Shown piece after piece: positions 16,789-25,487 of a DNA stretch of 64,000 bases. Position numbers and translations under genes: made by a program. The DNA is taken from contig JBCCRM010000013.1 of assembly GCA_039513195.1 (NCBI GenBank), positions 69,925-133,924 of the forward strand, given 5' to 3'. Within the stretch, counting starts at the first letter, position 1; each line of letters opens with the position of its first letter. The notes below the pieces were generated by a model. It made no database searches and was not told the DNA's origin. It worked only from the letters and a program-made list of their open reading frames with translations. This DNA is from Thermohalobaculum sp039513195 (GTDB lineage Bacteria > Pseudomonadota > Alphaproteobacteria > Rhodobacterales > Rhodobacteraceae).

Positions 16789-19146
16789 TCAGACACCAAA
16801 CCGCCGCGTGGAGCCGACCTCGAACGGTTCGGAGACGCCGAAGGCCATGCGCAGCGCTGCCCCGCCGCCGGTACCGTTGATCGATACATCGTTGAGCGCG
16901 TTCTCGACAAAGGCTTCGAGCTCGAAGCGATCGGCGCGAAGGCCGGCGCGAAACGACAACACGTTGAACGCGTCGAACGGTTCGATCGTTGGGTTCAGCG
17001 GGTCCTCCCGGCTGCTGGTAAAGCTGAACTCGGTTCGAAGGAAGGCGTCGGCAAAGTTGTCTAGGACCGGCTGGGAGTATTCGCCGACGACGCTCAGCGT
17101 ATGCCGCGGCGCGTTTTGCAGGCGCTCGCCGGTTAGGTCGCCGACAGGGGAGCCAGTGAAATCGGTGAACTTCGCATTGGTGAAACCATATCCAAGGCCG
17201 AGCTCCAGATTTTCGATCGGACGCATGGCCAGCTGCACCTCAGTCCCAACACTGCGTGCCGATGCCGCATTATCAATTGTGAAGATGTTCCCGGCGACGA
17301 GCGGGATGACAGATGCGACCTGCAGATTGCGGTAGAAGAGCGCAAAGCCGGAAGCGCTGAGCGAGAGCCGGTCGTCTAGGAACTGCGATCGAATGCCGAC
17401 CTCTGCGTTCAGCGCGGTTTCGTTCTCGAAGGTGTCGCCATCGAGCGGGCCGTCACCGAGCGGGTTGAAACCCCCTGGGCGGAAGCCTGTGGAAACCAGC
17501 GCATATGTGCTGAGATCATCGGTCCAGTCGTAGAGCGCGCTGATCTTGGGCGAAACGTTTGTGAAAGTCTCGGCAGCCGATTCAAGGCCTGGCTCTGAAA
17601 TAGAAACCCGATTGAACGTGAACCGTCCGCCGAGCGTGATCTCGAGCTGATCGATAGGGCGCACGCGCACTTCGCCGAAAACCCCAACATCGACGATCTC
17701 GCGCGAAAATCCCACGGGCGGAAACGGCGTGCCGGGGGGAACACCGGGAATAATCGTGCCCGCGATACCTGTAAAGACGCTCTCGTCCTCGGAAAAGCTG
17801 CCGGTCGTGCCGGCGAGGAGGACCGTCTCTCCGACGAAGGGTAGCTCGACGGGAGAGGCTTCGAACCGGAACTCCTGCGAGAACGATCTCTGGGTAGAGT
17901 CGATCAAGCCGGCACCGCCATCTAGCTCCGAGAAGTCGATGTCGGTGTCCAAGAGCGATACCGTGTTAACGAATGAGCTGTTCGAGATGAGCGTTCCGGA
18001 ACTTAAATCGTACTCGACGCGCGCCGAGGCGAGCGCCCGTTCCAAGTCGAGTTCGCCGTCGGTGTTGATCAAAAATTCGAGGTCGCCGTCTCCCTCGATG
18101 CTATCAATGGTCGCAAAGTTCGTGTCCCTCTGAACCGTGCGGTCGTAGCTGCCCGAAAGGTCAATCGTAAGGCGGTCGTTCGGCTGCGAGCGCAGGCTCA
18201 AGCGGCCGCCTATATCCTGATTGTCGATCGATCCACCGATGTTCGGCGTCTCGATGAAGCCGGCATCGTATCGCCCAAAAAACGAAAGCCGCCCCATCAA
18301 AAGCCGGTCGCCGGTGAGCGAGCCGTTGACGACACCGCGCACCAGACCGTCCGGGAAGCTGCCAACCTCGCCGGTCAGCTCAGCCTCGAACTCTTCTGTC
18401 GGCTTCTTCGTGACGTAGTTGACGGCCCCACCGATCGTACCGCGACCGAAGGACGTCCCCTGTGGACCGAAAAGCACCTCGGCGCGTTCGAGATCGAAGA
18501 GGTTGGGATCGAGCCCGATGTTTCTGCCGGTCGGATTGAGCAGAACCTCGTCGACATAGACGCCAACCACCGGCCCGGAGGCCTGGTTACCGATCGTGTT
18601 CGTGATGCCTCGGATCGTCACGAATCCGGTGCGCCCGCCGCCCTCGGTGACCGAGAGATTAGGCGTTCGCAGCTCGAGGTCTTCGAGCTCGGTGACGTTC
18701 GAGCGCTCGATCTGCTCATCGGAAAGGACGAGGACGCTGGCTGGCACATCCTGCAGCGCTTCTTCTGTGCGCCGGGCTGTGACAAGAAGTTCATCCAAAA
18801 CGATGGCGTCACCAGAATTATCGGCGGTGGTCGATGCCTGCACCAGGGTCACGGTGTCGGTGTCGAGGAACTCGGCACGCAGTCCCGTGCCAGAAAGAAG
18901 CGTTTCGAGCGCACCATCGAGGCTGTAGGCGCCCTCGAGCGCAGGCGCGCCAATGCCGGCGACATCGGCGGCATCGTAGAGGATCTCGTTATCCGTCTGG
19001 ATTGCGAGCGTGGTCAGCGCGCTGTCAAGCGGCTGAGCCGGGATCGAGAGCACACGGTCCTGCGCCGTCGCGGTCGTGGTCAGCGCGATGGCTGCAGCGG
19101 AAAGAAGCTTGGCCAACGGGCAGCGAGCTTCGGAGAATCCGGTCAT
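16789..19146 (-). CDS. TonB-dependent outer-membrane receptor with N-terminal signalling (STN) domain
   Basis: A 785-residue outer-membrane transducer. A signal peptide (LLSAAAIALTTTATAQ) precedes an STN domain (about 35-105, with SIPAQPLDSALTTLAIQTD and LLSGTGLRAEFLD). A TonB-box-like region (VTARRTEEALQDVP) and plug (GFVTIRGITN, FGPQGTSFGRGTIGGAVNYV) follow, then a 22-strand-type barrel ending in an aromatic-rich strand with terminal RRFGV. STN domains pass ligand occupancy through TonB to a FecR partner, and fecR and an ECF sigma gene lie immediately upstream. The ATG at MTGFSEARCP has a GGGGGACAGGA site before it. The substrate is likely an iron-siderophore or similar chelate, but this is not readable directly. 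Confidence 0.93.
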   Translation of the reverse strand: MTGFSEARCPLAKLLSAAAIALTTTATAQDRVLSIPAQPLDSALTTLAIQTDNEILYDAADVAGIGAPALEGAYSLDGALETLLSGTGLRAEFLDTDTVTLVQASTTADNSGDAIVLDELLVTARRTEEALQDVPASVLVLSDEQIERSNVTELEDLELRTPNLSVTEGGGRTGFVTIRGITNTIGNQASGPVVGVYVDEVLLNPTGRNIGLDPNLFDLERAEVLFGPQGTSFGRGTIGGAVNYVTKKPTEEFEAELTGEVGSFPDGLVRGVVNGSLTGDRLLMGRLSFFGRYDAGFIETPNIGGSIDNQDIGGRLSLRSQPNDRLTIDLSGSYDRTVQRDTNFATIDSIEGDGDLEFLINTDGELDLERALASARVEYDLSSGTLISNSSFVNTVSLLDTDIDFSELDGGAGLIDSTQRSFSQEFRFEASPVELPFVGETVLLAGTTGSFSEDESVFTGIAGTIIPGVPPGTPFPPVGFSREIVDVGVFGEVRVRPIDQLEITLGGRFTFNRVSISEPGLESAAETFTNVSPKISALYDWTDDLSTYALVSTGFRPGGFNPLGDGPLDGDTFENETALNAEVGIRSQFLDDRLSLSASGFALFYRNLQVASVIPLVAGNIFTIDNAASARSVGTEVQLAMRPIENLELGLGYGFTNAKFTDFTGSPVGDLTGERLQNAPRHTLSVVGEYSQPVLDNFADAFLRTEFSFTSSREDPLNPTIEPFDAFNVLSFRAGLRADRFELEAFVENALNDVSINGTGGGAALRMAFGVSEPFEVGSTRRFGV

Positions 19147-19328
19147 TCCTGTCCCCCTTCGGATCTCGGGTCCGATCATGGTTGGCTGGCCCAAGCTCCC
19201 CTGACGGACTGGCAAGCGGCTGATCGCGTCGGGATGCTGCGCTGGCTCACAGAAGAAGGAGCAGGGTGGCTCCTAATTCACATGACGCCGCCGGCGGATC
19301 GATCTTGCAGCGCCCGCCTCAAAAAAAG

Positions 19329-20288
19329 TCAGCGCATCGTAATAATCTTGATCCCCGGCAGACCCACGACCGTCAGGCCGAAACGCTCGGCGACGCGCTC
19401 AAGCGCAGCGAGAGGCTCGTCGGAGCGGAAGACGGCCGAGACCAATCGCTCGCCAAAGCCACTGCCCACGGGCACGAACACACCGGGATAATACCGGTCC
19501 AGTTCCGCGATCACCGCGTCGAGCGGCACGCCATTGAAGACCACCCGCCCCTCGCGCCAGGCAAGAGCGGCAGTGTGGTCGATGGCGATCTCCAACGCGC
19601 GGTTTTCGGTGAAACTGAGCCCCTGTTCGGCGGCGAGAGGCTGTTCGGGCGCGGCGTCTGGGGCAATCGTCACAGACCCCTCAACAACAACGACGCGGGT
19701 CGCCTCCGCCGTGGAACGGACGGAAAAGACTGTACCAGTCACCCGGACCGTGCCTTGGGGCGTGGTCACGATAAAGGGCCGGCTCGGATCGGACTGCACT
19801 TCGAAGAGCGCCTCGCCGGCCAGCAGCGTCACCTGGCGCCCGGCCGATCCGAAGGCGACATCGATCGCGCTCGCAGTGTTCAGCGTCGCGCGCGAACCGT
19901 CCGGCAGAGCAATCGACGCACGCTGTCCTGGCTGCGTCCTGTGGTCTGCAAGCAGAAGCCGGGCGTCATCGGCGAAAACTGCAACGGCGAGGGCGGCGGC
20001 GGCAAGGGCAGCGGCCCGGCTTGCCACAGACCAGTAGCGGGGCCGCCGGTGGGCCGAGGTCGCCAAAGGCTCGGTCTGGCCCATACCGACGGTGCCCCAA
20101 ACCGCTTCGGCTTTCTGCAGCGCCCGCGCGTGCTCTGGGCTTTGCCTGCGCCATCTGTCCAATGCTTGCCGGGCGCTGCGCGCAGAGGCATCTCCCGATT
20201 GAGCGGCGACAAGAAGATCGATCGCCTTGTTCTCCAATCGGCGGCGGCGCTCCGACGGCGTTTCGCTATCCTGTCCGCTAGCCCCCAT
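19329..20288 (-). CDS. fecR: FecR-type transmembrane sigma regulator
   Basis: A 319-residue FecR-family protein. The N-terminal cytoplasmic part (AIDLLVAAQSGDASARSARQ, LDRWRRQSPEHARALQKAEA) is the anti-sigma-like domain with its conserved W-x-x-xSPEH motif. One membrane helix (about 95-115, SRAAALAAAALAVAVFA) leads into the periplasmic FecR domain (GQRASIALPDGSRATLNTAS, VLLAGEALF-like segment, VRVTGTVFSVR) and an STN-like C-terminal region (VFNGVPLDAVIAELDRYYPG). It relays the receptor signal to the adjacent ECF sigma factor. It sits 44 bases after the sigma gene and about 180 bases before the receptor gene. Confidence 0.9.
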   Translation of the reverse strand: MGASGQDSETPSERRRRLENKAIDLLVAAQSGDASARSARQALDRWRRQSPEHARALQKAEAVWGTVGMGQTEPLATSAHRRPRYWSVASRAAALAAAALAVAVFADDARLLLADHRTQPGQRASIALPDGSRATLNTASAIDVAFGSAGRQVTLLAGEALFEVQSDPSRPFIVTTPQGTVRVTGTVFSVRSTAEATRVVVVEGSVTIAPDAAPEQPLAAEQGLSFTENRALEIAIDHTAALAWREGRVVFNGVPLDAVIAELDRYYPGVFVPVGSGFGERLVSAVFRSDEPLAALERVAERFGLTVVGLPGIKIITMR

Positions 20289-20332
20289 GGTGTTTACCTC
20301 ATCGAGCAGGCTCGCGTGGCTTGCGCCGTTGG

Positions 20333-20827
20333 CTAGCCATCCTCCAGCCGGTCACGGCAATGGCGCAGCGCCGCCGCGATGTATTTCGCGACCATGCTTT
20401 CAGAGACGCCGAGCTCGGCCGCGATGTCGCGAAAGGTTCGCCCGCCCAGGCGGCTCATCAACAGCGCCCGTCGCTGGCGTTCCGGCAGCTCGTCTAGCGC
20501 ACGCTTGACAAGGCGGAGCTGTTGCGTCGCGAGCGCCCTCTCCTCCCCACCGGCCGCTGGTTCGGTCTTGAACCCGAGGAACGCTGCACTCGCCTCGCGA
20601 ACCTGTCGCCGGTGCCGGGCGCGATGCATGTCCTGGGCAATGTTGCGGGCGGCGCGGAATAGATAGGCCTCCCGGTCCGCGATACCGTCGAAATGATGCT
20701 CCGTCGCACCAAACCTCACGGCAAGCTCCTGCAAGGCATCAGAGGCGTCGTGTGGGCAACCCAACCGGCGCGTCAGAAAAGAGCGAAGCTCGTTGTAACG
20801 CAGGATAAGCTCGTCGAGCACTGGCAC
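20333..20827 (-). CDS. fecI: ECF-type RNA polymerase sigma factor (FecI-like)
   Basis: A 164-residue extracytoplasmic-function sigma factor with region 2 (LGCPHDASDALQELAVRF, AYLFRAARNIAQDMHRARHR) and region 4 (LDELPERQRRALLMSRLGGR, TFRDIAAELGVSESMVAKYI). The length and the fecR-TonB receptor context put it in the FecI-like group that activates a single receptor operon. It starts with GTG; another GTG is two codons on. It is first in the minus-strand fecI-fecR-receptor row and faces away from a second sigma gene across an IS3 relic. Its promoter should lie within 20828-21000. Confidence 0.92.
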   Translation of the reverse strand: MPVLDELILRYNELRSFLTRRLGCPHDASDALQELAVRFGATEHHFDGIADREAYLFRAARNIAQDMHRARHRRQVREASAAFLGFKTEPAAGGEERALATQQLRLVKRALDELPERQRRALLMSRLGGRTFRDIAAELGVSESMVAKYIAAALRHCRDRLEDG

Positions 20828-21024
20828 ACTCCCCGTAAACCACGCTTAAACCACAAAGAAAATCGAGATGAAATCTCGAACCGAAGCAGCCGGCCGGACA
20901 GCCGATCCCACCCGCCGGTCTTTGTTAGGAAAACCGACGCGGAGAGCGTGACAACCGGCGCCCTCCGGTGGTTGAGGTGGTTCTGGAAACCTTGACAGAT
21001 GTGTAGGCTTCTCCCGCCCTCAGG

Positions 21025-21285
21025 ATGGAGGGGATGAAGAAGATGCGGGAGCGCTACGGCGCGGAGCTCGAGGCGAAGGTGGCTCTGGAGGTGATCCGGG
21101 GCGCGTCGACGATGGCGAGCTGGCCTTTCGGCAAGGGGCTTACCCGACGATGATTGTGACTTGGACGCGTACGGCGATCGACAACACTGGTCGGGGCAGC
21201 CAGTTTACCAGCCAGGACTTCACCACGATCCTGCACCACGCTGGCACCCAGATCGGCATGGACCGACAACAGAAGATAAACCGGA
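21025..21285 (+). mobile_element. Decayed IS3-family insertion sequence remnant
   Basis: Two transposase fragments survive. One frame from 21025 or 21034 reads MKKMRERYGAELEAKVALEV, then IRGASTMASW, and stops at 21153; this is the start of IS3-type OrfA (helix-turn-helix). A later frame (about 21177-21285) reads NTGRGSQFTSQDFTTIL then HHAGTQIGMD, matching the DDE region of OrfB around the second catalytic Asp (family form HSDRGSQFTS). The bulk of both genes is deleted and the Asp of the HSD motif appears as IDN. The remainder of the 628-base gap (20828-21455) between the two sigma genes shows no gene and no obvious terminal inverted repeats. Confidence 0.8.
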
Positions 21286-21455
21286 AAACGCCAACGCCAG
21301 CAGTGTGACGAGCGAGACACGTGGGCCCGCCGCGCCGCGCTGCGGCTTCCTATCAACTAGAAGGCAACGAGCGGTCGCCCTACCGTCGTGGAGCCAAGCG
21401 TCTTTCCCAGTCGCCAGCCGAAGGTATGTGACGATAACGAAGATGGGGCGCTCCA

Positions 21456-21977
21456 TTGGCAAAAGACTCTTCGAACGGTGTGGTGGTTCCGTTCAACGCC
21501 CGCTTTCTCAGAGAAATGCCGCGGCTGAAGCGGCGCCTGGCATACCGGACGGACTCGATGGAAACCGCAGAGGATCTGCTCCACGAGGTATGGCTTCGGT
21601 TCCGCGGGCGCTCTAGCGCCGATATTCGAAGCCCGGGCGCTTATCTCTCACGGATTGCGGATAACCTCGCCGCGGACGAGGCGCGCCGGCAGGCCCGCCG
21701 CCTGCAGGCTTCGGAAGTCAACGATTTGCTGGACCTGCGGGACGACGCCCCGACGGCAGAGCAGAGCATCATCGCGCGGGACGAGATCCGCGCCGTTGTC
21801 GCTGCCATCTCCGAGTTGCCGGAGCGGCAGCGTGCAATCTTTATCGCGGCCAGGCTGAGGGGCGAGCGGTACGCGAGCATCGCCGCCCGCCACAGTATCA
21901 CCACTCGGACCGTTGAAAACGAGGTTCGCCGCGTCCTGGACCATTGCGCTGCCCGACTGGACCGCCTGCCCCGTTGA
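21456..21977 (+). CDS. ECF-type RNA polymerase sigma factor (second FecI-like)
   Basis: A 173-residue ECF sigma factor. Region 2 spans AYRTDSMETAEDLLHEVWLR and SPGAYLSRIADNLAADEARR; region 4 spans ISELPERQRAIFIAARLRGE and YASIAARHSITTRTVENEVR. The start is uncertain: the TTG at 21456 gives MAKDSSNGVV with a GGGG(C)G-type site upstream, and an ATG 20 codons later (MPRLKRRLAYR) is possible. It heads the plus-strand trio with a FecR protein and TonB receptor, the mirror image of the minus-strand trio. Sequence similarity to the other sigma factor is only family-level, so this looks like two independent systems rather than a recent duplication. Confidence 0.9.
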   Translation: MAKDSSNGVVVPFNARFLREMPRLKRRLAYRTDSMETAEDLLHEVWLRFRGRSSADIRSPGAYLSRIADNLAADEARRQARRLQASEVNDLLDLRDDAPTAEQSIIARDEIRAVVAAISELPERQRAIFIAARLRGERYASIAARHSITTRTVENEVRRVLDHCAARLDRLPR

Positions 21978-22031
21978 GACGTCGCGTTGGCCGCGCGCGC
22001 TTGCTATGGTGCGCAGCGACCCACGCAGTTG

Positions 22032-22964
22032 ATGATCCAAGAATTGCAGATGAACACAAAGCGCGGCGTGGATGCCGAGGCGCGGGCTTGGATAGCTCGG
22101 CTGAAAAGCGGCGATGCAACGACCGAGGACGCGGAGGCGTTTCGGGCGTGGCGCCAACAATCGGCGGAACACGAGCGGGCCCTGCAAAAGGCTTTGCAGC
22201 TATGGCAACTCAGCGGTGAAGCAGCGGCAGAGCAGGCGCGTCCACCATCCCGCCGGGGTGTCCTGCTGGGCGGTGCCGGGTTGTTGGCGGCGTCGGCGGG
22301 CGCCTATCAGGCAGCGGCCTTTTTGGGGCATGTGCCGAACTTGAGCGCATGGCTTGCGGACCAGGCAACCGCCATCGGCGCTGTTGCGCCACTCGACGTC
22401 GCTGGTGCAGAGGGCACCCTTGACGGTGCCTCTGCGGTCAATGGCGGCAACGGCAGTCGCCTGCGCCTGGTGGCAGGCGCTCTCTATGTGCACGTCGGTC
22501 TCCGCGCGGAGGGGAAGCCTGCCCTGGCTGTGGAGGCGGCGTCGCTCGGCGCATCGCTCACGGCCGGTGCCGCGGAGATCCGGTTCGGCGACCGTGGGCC
22601 GGAGATCGCCTGTGCAGAGGGCCAAGTCCAGATCACCGCGCCAAAGCCGATGCTGCTGGGGGCGGGGGAAACGGTTTCTCTCAACGATGCCGGAACGCTC
22701 TTGCACAGTGTGCAAGCGCCCCAGGAAATCGCCGGGTGGCGGAGCGGCATCCTAACCTTTCGCAGGCGACGCCTCGGCGACGCGCTCGCCGATCTCAATC
22801 GCCACAGAACCGGGAAGGTGTTGCTTGGGCGCCCGCTCTTGGCAGAGCGGCAGGTCAGCGGTGTCTTCCATCTGGATCGCCCGGACGAGATCGTCTCGCA
22901 TCTCGTCGAAGGCCTCCGTCTCGTCCGGCGCGACCTGCCTGGGCGGCTCGTACTCCTTTCCTAG
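22032..22964 (+). CDS. FecR-type transmembrane sigma regulator (second)
   Basis: A roughly 310-residue FecR-family protein. The cytoplasmic N-terminus carries ARAWIARLKSGDATTEDAEA and FRAWRQQSAEHERALQKALQ, the conserved anti-sigma domain. A membrane helix follows (RRGVLLGGAGLLAASAGAYQ, about 70-90) and then a periplasmic region (LRLVAGALYVHVG, VSLNDAGTLLHSVQ) ending in LVEGLRLVRRDLPGRLVLLS. The FecR domain proper is more diverged than in the minus-strand copy. The ATG at 22032 (MIQELQMNTK) is used; ATG 22050 and an upstream TTG at 21987 are alternatives. It lies between its sigma gene and its receptor gene. Confidence 0.87.
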   Translation: MIQELQMNTKRGVDAEARAWIARLKSGDATTEDAEAFRAWRQQSAEHERALQKALQLWQLSGEAAAEQARPPSRRGVLLGGAGLLAASAGAYQAAAFLGHVPNLSAWLADQATAIGAVAPLDVAGAEGTLDGASAVNGGNGSRLRLVAGALYVHVGLRAEGKPALAVEAASLGASLTAGAAEIRFGDRGPEIACAEGQVQITAPKPMLLGAGETVSLNDAGTLLHSVQAPQEIAGWRSGILTFRRRRLGDALADLNRHRTGKVLLGRPLLAERQVSGVFHLDRPDEIVSHLVEGLRLVRRDLPGRLVLLS

Positions 22965-23078
22965 AAAAAATCGCACCCGCGCTTTCGGGACCGGCGCTCT
23001 GGGACGTCTCAATAAAGAGACAAACCAGAAAATCAGGGCGGGCATCCGTCCCTGAACGCCGACGGGGGACTTCCGACT

Positions 23079-25487
23079 ATGCAGCCGACGAGACTGTTTT
23101 GGCACCTGCGTGCAACCACCATTGCCGCAGCGCTTGCCGGGTCGACATTTTTGCACGCAGCGCCCGCCGCTGCGCAGGCAGTTGAATACAGCATCGCCGC
23201 CAGCCCGCTGGACGTGGCGCTGAACCGCTTCGGCGCGGAGAGCGGGATCCAGGTGATCTATGACAGTGCGATCGCCGATGGCCTGAGCAGCCCCGGGGCC
23301 AGCGGCACACTCACGCCAGAGGACGCACTGGCTGCGGTGCTTTCGGGCACGGGCCTCTCCTACCGCTTTACCAGCGCCTTGACCGTCGTGATCGAGGAGG
23401 TGGCCCCGGGCGGCGCCGACGAACAAGGCGCGATCACGCTCGACACGATCATTGTCACCGCCCGACGCACGGAGGAGGCGCTGCAAGACGTGCCGGCAAG
23501 CATCAATGTCCTGCGGGGAGAAGATGTCGACCGTTCCAACCTAAACGATTTCGACGATGCGACGCTGATCCTCCCGAACGTGGACTTTTCGGGCGGCGAT
23601 AACCCCGCGCGCATCTTTTCGGCGATCCGTGGCATCAGCGATCTCAATGTCGCGTCGACCGGACCAACGATTGGGTTTTTCCAGGACGGCGTCCTGCAGA
23701 ACAACACCGGCCAGACGATCAACATCAACCGCCGTATCGCCGATGTGGACCGGGTCGAGGTGATCTACGGCCCTCAGGGCACTGCATTCGGGCGGGGCAC
23801 CATCGGCGGCGCGGTCAACGTCGTCACCAACAAGCCTAGCGACGAGTTCGAGGCGAGCCTTCGGACCGAGCTCGGCAGCTATTTCGACTATACCGGCGAA
23901 GCGGTGATCAATGTGCCGCTGACCGATGATCTTTCGGTCCGCGCGGTCGGTTATGGCGAGATTTCGGACGGGTTCGTAGATCTGCCCTTCGGCGATACCG
24001 AGGATTCGATTAGCAACGACAATGCCGGCGGCCGCTTCAGCGTGCGCTATACGCCGATTGATCGGCTGACTATCGACACGTCGGTTCAGTTCGATACCAC
24101 CGATTTCGATGCGCCCACCTTCAGCATCGAGGACAGCGTCGAAGACAATGACCCCATCGCGCTGAACGGTACGATCGACGAGCTGGAAATCGAGCGTCTC
24201 AACCTGATCGGAGAGGTCGCCTATCAGTTCGACTTTGGACAACTGCGCTCGACAACCGCCTTCAACAGAACGACCTTTGTCGGCGGCGAGGACTTCGATT
24301 TTACGCCCCCGAACAACTCCTTCATCTTCCGGGACAACAAGGAGAGGGCCTTTTCCCAAGAACTGCGCTTCGAAAGCGAGAGTTTCGATCTGCCGGGCCG
24401 GTTCGGTACGGTCTCGACCAATCTAGGCTTCATTTACAATGACATTTCTGCCTTCTTGAACCCTGTTTTCACGACGAATTTCTTCGGCGGACCAGGTGGC
24501 AATGTCACCGACACTCGCACCGACATTACCAATATCGGCGTCTTCGGCGATGTGCGTTGGCGCCCGGTCCAGCAGCTGGAACTGGCGGCCGGTGCTCGCT
24601 TTTCCCGCGACAAGGTCTCCATCGACTCGGAGATTGCGCCCTCGGGAACCTTCACGGCCTTCGTCCAGCCGCTGGTGTTCGCGGACGAAGAGACATTCAC
24701 CTCCATCACCCCGAATGCCTCGATCCTTTATGAATGGACTGACGACCTTTCGACCTACTTCAGTTTTACAACGGGTTTCCGGCCCGGGGGCTTCGTCGGG
24801 TCACTGGTGGGCGCGCCGATCCAGTTCGACGAAGAAAAAGTCCGCAGCTTCGAAGGCGGCATCAAATCGACCTGGCTCGATGGGCGCCTGCTGCTGAACG
24901 CCAGCGGTTTTGCGCTGTTCTATGACGATATTCAGGTGCCGATTTCGCAAGAATTCGGGGGTGGGATCCAGAATGCGGCCTCTGCGCGGAGCATCGGTGC
25001 AGAGGTGAGCGCCGGTGCAGAGCCGGTCCCAGGCCTCAACCTACAGGCGGGTCTGGGCCTCAGCTTTGCCAAGTTCACCGATTTCGCCGAAGCGGTGGGC
25101 GGCGACCGAACTGGGGATAGGCTGCCTAGGGCGCCGCGCACGAGCTTTACCTTCATCGGCGACTACGAGCATCCGACGCCGATAGCTCGGAACATCAAAC
25201 CCTTTGGTCGGGTCGAGTACTCGTTTCGGTCCGATTTTTCCGGTGGTAGCGGCGGCGAGACCAATCTCGGCGCCTTTGACGTGACCAATTTCAGGATCGG
25301 CATCCGGAGCGAAAAAATCGAAGTCGCGCTTTTCGTCGAAAACGCATTCAACGAAGCTTACGCGAACGAGATTGTGTTCCCTGCAGCCGTGGCGAACGCG
25401 GCGATCCCGCCCGAATTCGTGGGCCAGGACTTTTTGGTACCCGGCCCGACGCGGCGCTTTGGTATCGTTGGGACCATCAAGTTTTGA
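23079..25487 (+). CDS. TonB-dependent outer-membrane receptor with STN domain (second)
   Basis: An 802-residue outer-membrane transducer. A signal peptide (TIAAALAGSTFLHAAPAAAQ) precedes an STN domain (SIAASPLDVALNRFGAESGI, AVLSGTGLSYRFTS), then a TonB-box-like region and plug (IIVTARRTEEALQDVPASIN; RIFSAIRGISDLN; YGPQGTAFGRGTIGGAVNVV) and a full barrel whose last residues are RRFGIVGTIKF. The pairing with sigma and FecR genes upstream marks it as a signalling receptor. A GGGGGAC site lies upstream of the ATG and a small hairpin (GTCTC/GAGAC) at 23006-23021 lies in the leader. Its stop codon overlaps the start of the peptide-binding protein gene. Confidence 0.94.
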   Translation: MQPTRLFWHLRATTIAAALAGSTFLHAAPAAAQAVEYSIAASPLDVALNRFGAESGIQVIYDSAIADGLSSPGASGTLTPEDALAAVLSGTGLSYRFTSALTVVIEEVAPGGADEQGAITLDTIIVTARRTEEALQDVPASINVLRGEDVDRSNLNDFDDATLILPNVDFSGGDNPARIFSAIRGISDLNVASTGPTIGFFQDGVLQNNTGQTININRRIADVDRVEVIYGPQGTAFGRGTIGGAVNVVTNKPSDEFEASLRTELGSYFDYTGEAVINVPLTDDLSVRAVGYGEISDGFVDLPFGDTEDSISNDNAGGRFSVRYTPIDRLTIDTSVQFDTTDFDAPTFSIEDSVEDNDPIALNGTIDELEIERLNLIGEVAYQFDFGQLRSTTAFNRTTFVGGEDFDFTPPNNSFIFRDNKERAFSQELRFESESFDLPGRFGTVSTNLGFIYNDISAFLNPVFTTNFFGGPGGNVTDTRTDITNIGVFGDVRWRPVQQLELAAGARFSRDKVSIDSEIAPSGTFTAFVQPLVFADEETFTSITPNASILYEWTDDLSTYFSFTTGFRPGGFVGSLVGAPIQFDEEKVRSFEGGIKSTWLDGRLLLNASGFALFYDDIQVPISQEFGGGIQNAASARSIGAEVSAGAEPVPGLNLQAGLGLSFAKFTDFAEAVGGDRTGDRLPRAPRTSFTFIGDYEHPTPIARNIKPFGRVEYSFRSDFSGGSGGETNLGAFDVTNFRIGIRSEKIEVALFVENAFNEAYANEIVFPAAVANAAIPPEFVGQDFLVPGPTRRFGIVGTIKF

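Noticed and set aside
18834..19223. Plus-strand frame over the signal-peptide end of the first TonB receptor
   Set aside because: It is a shadow of the receptor gene and lacks any coding feature.
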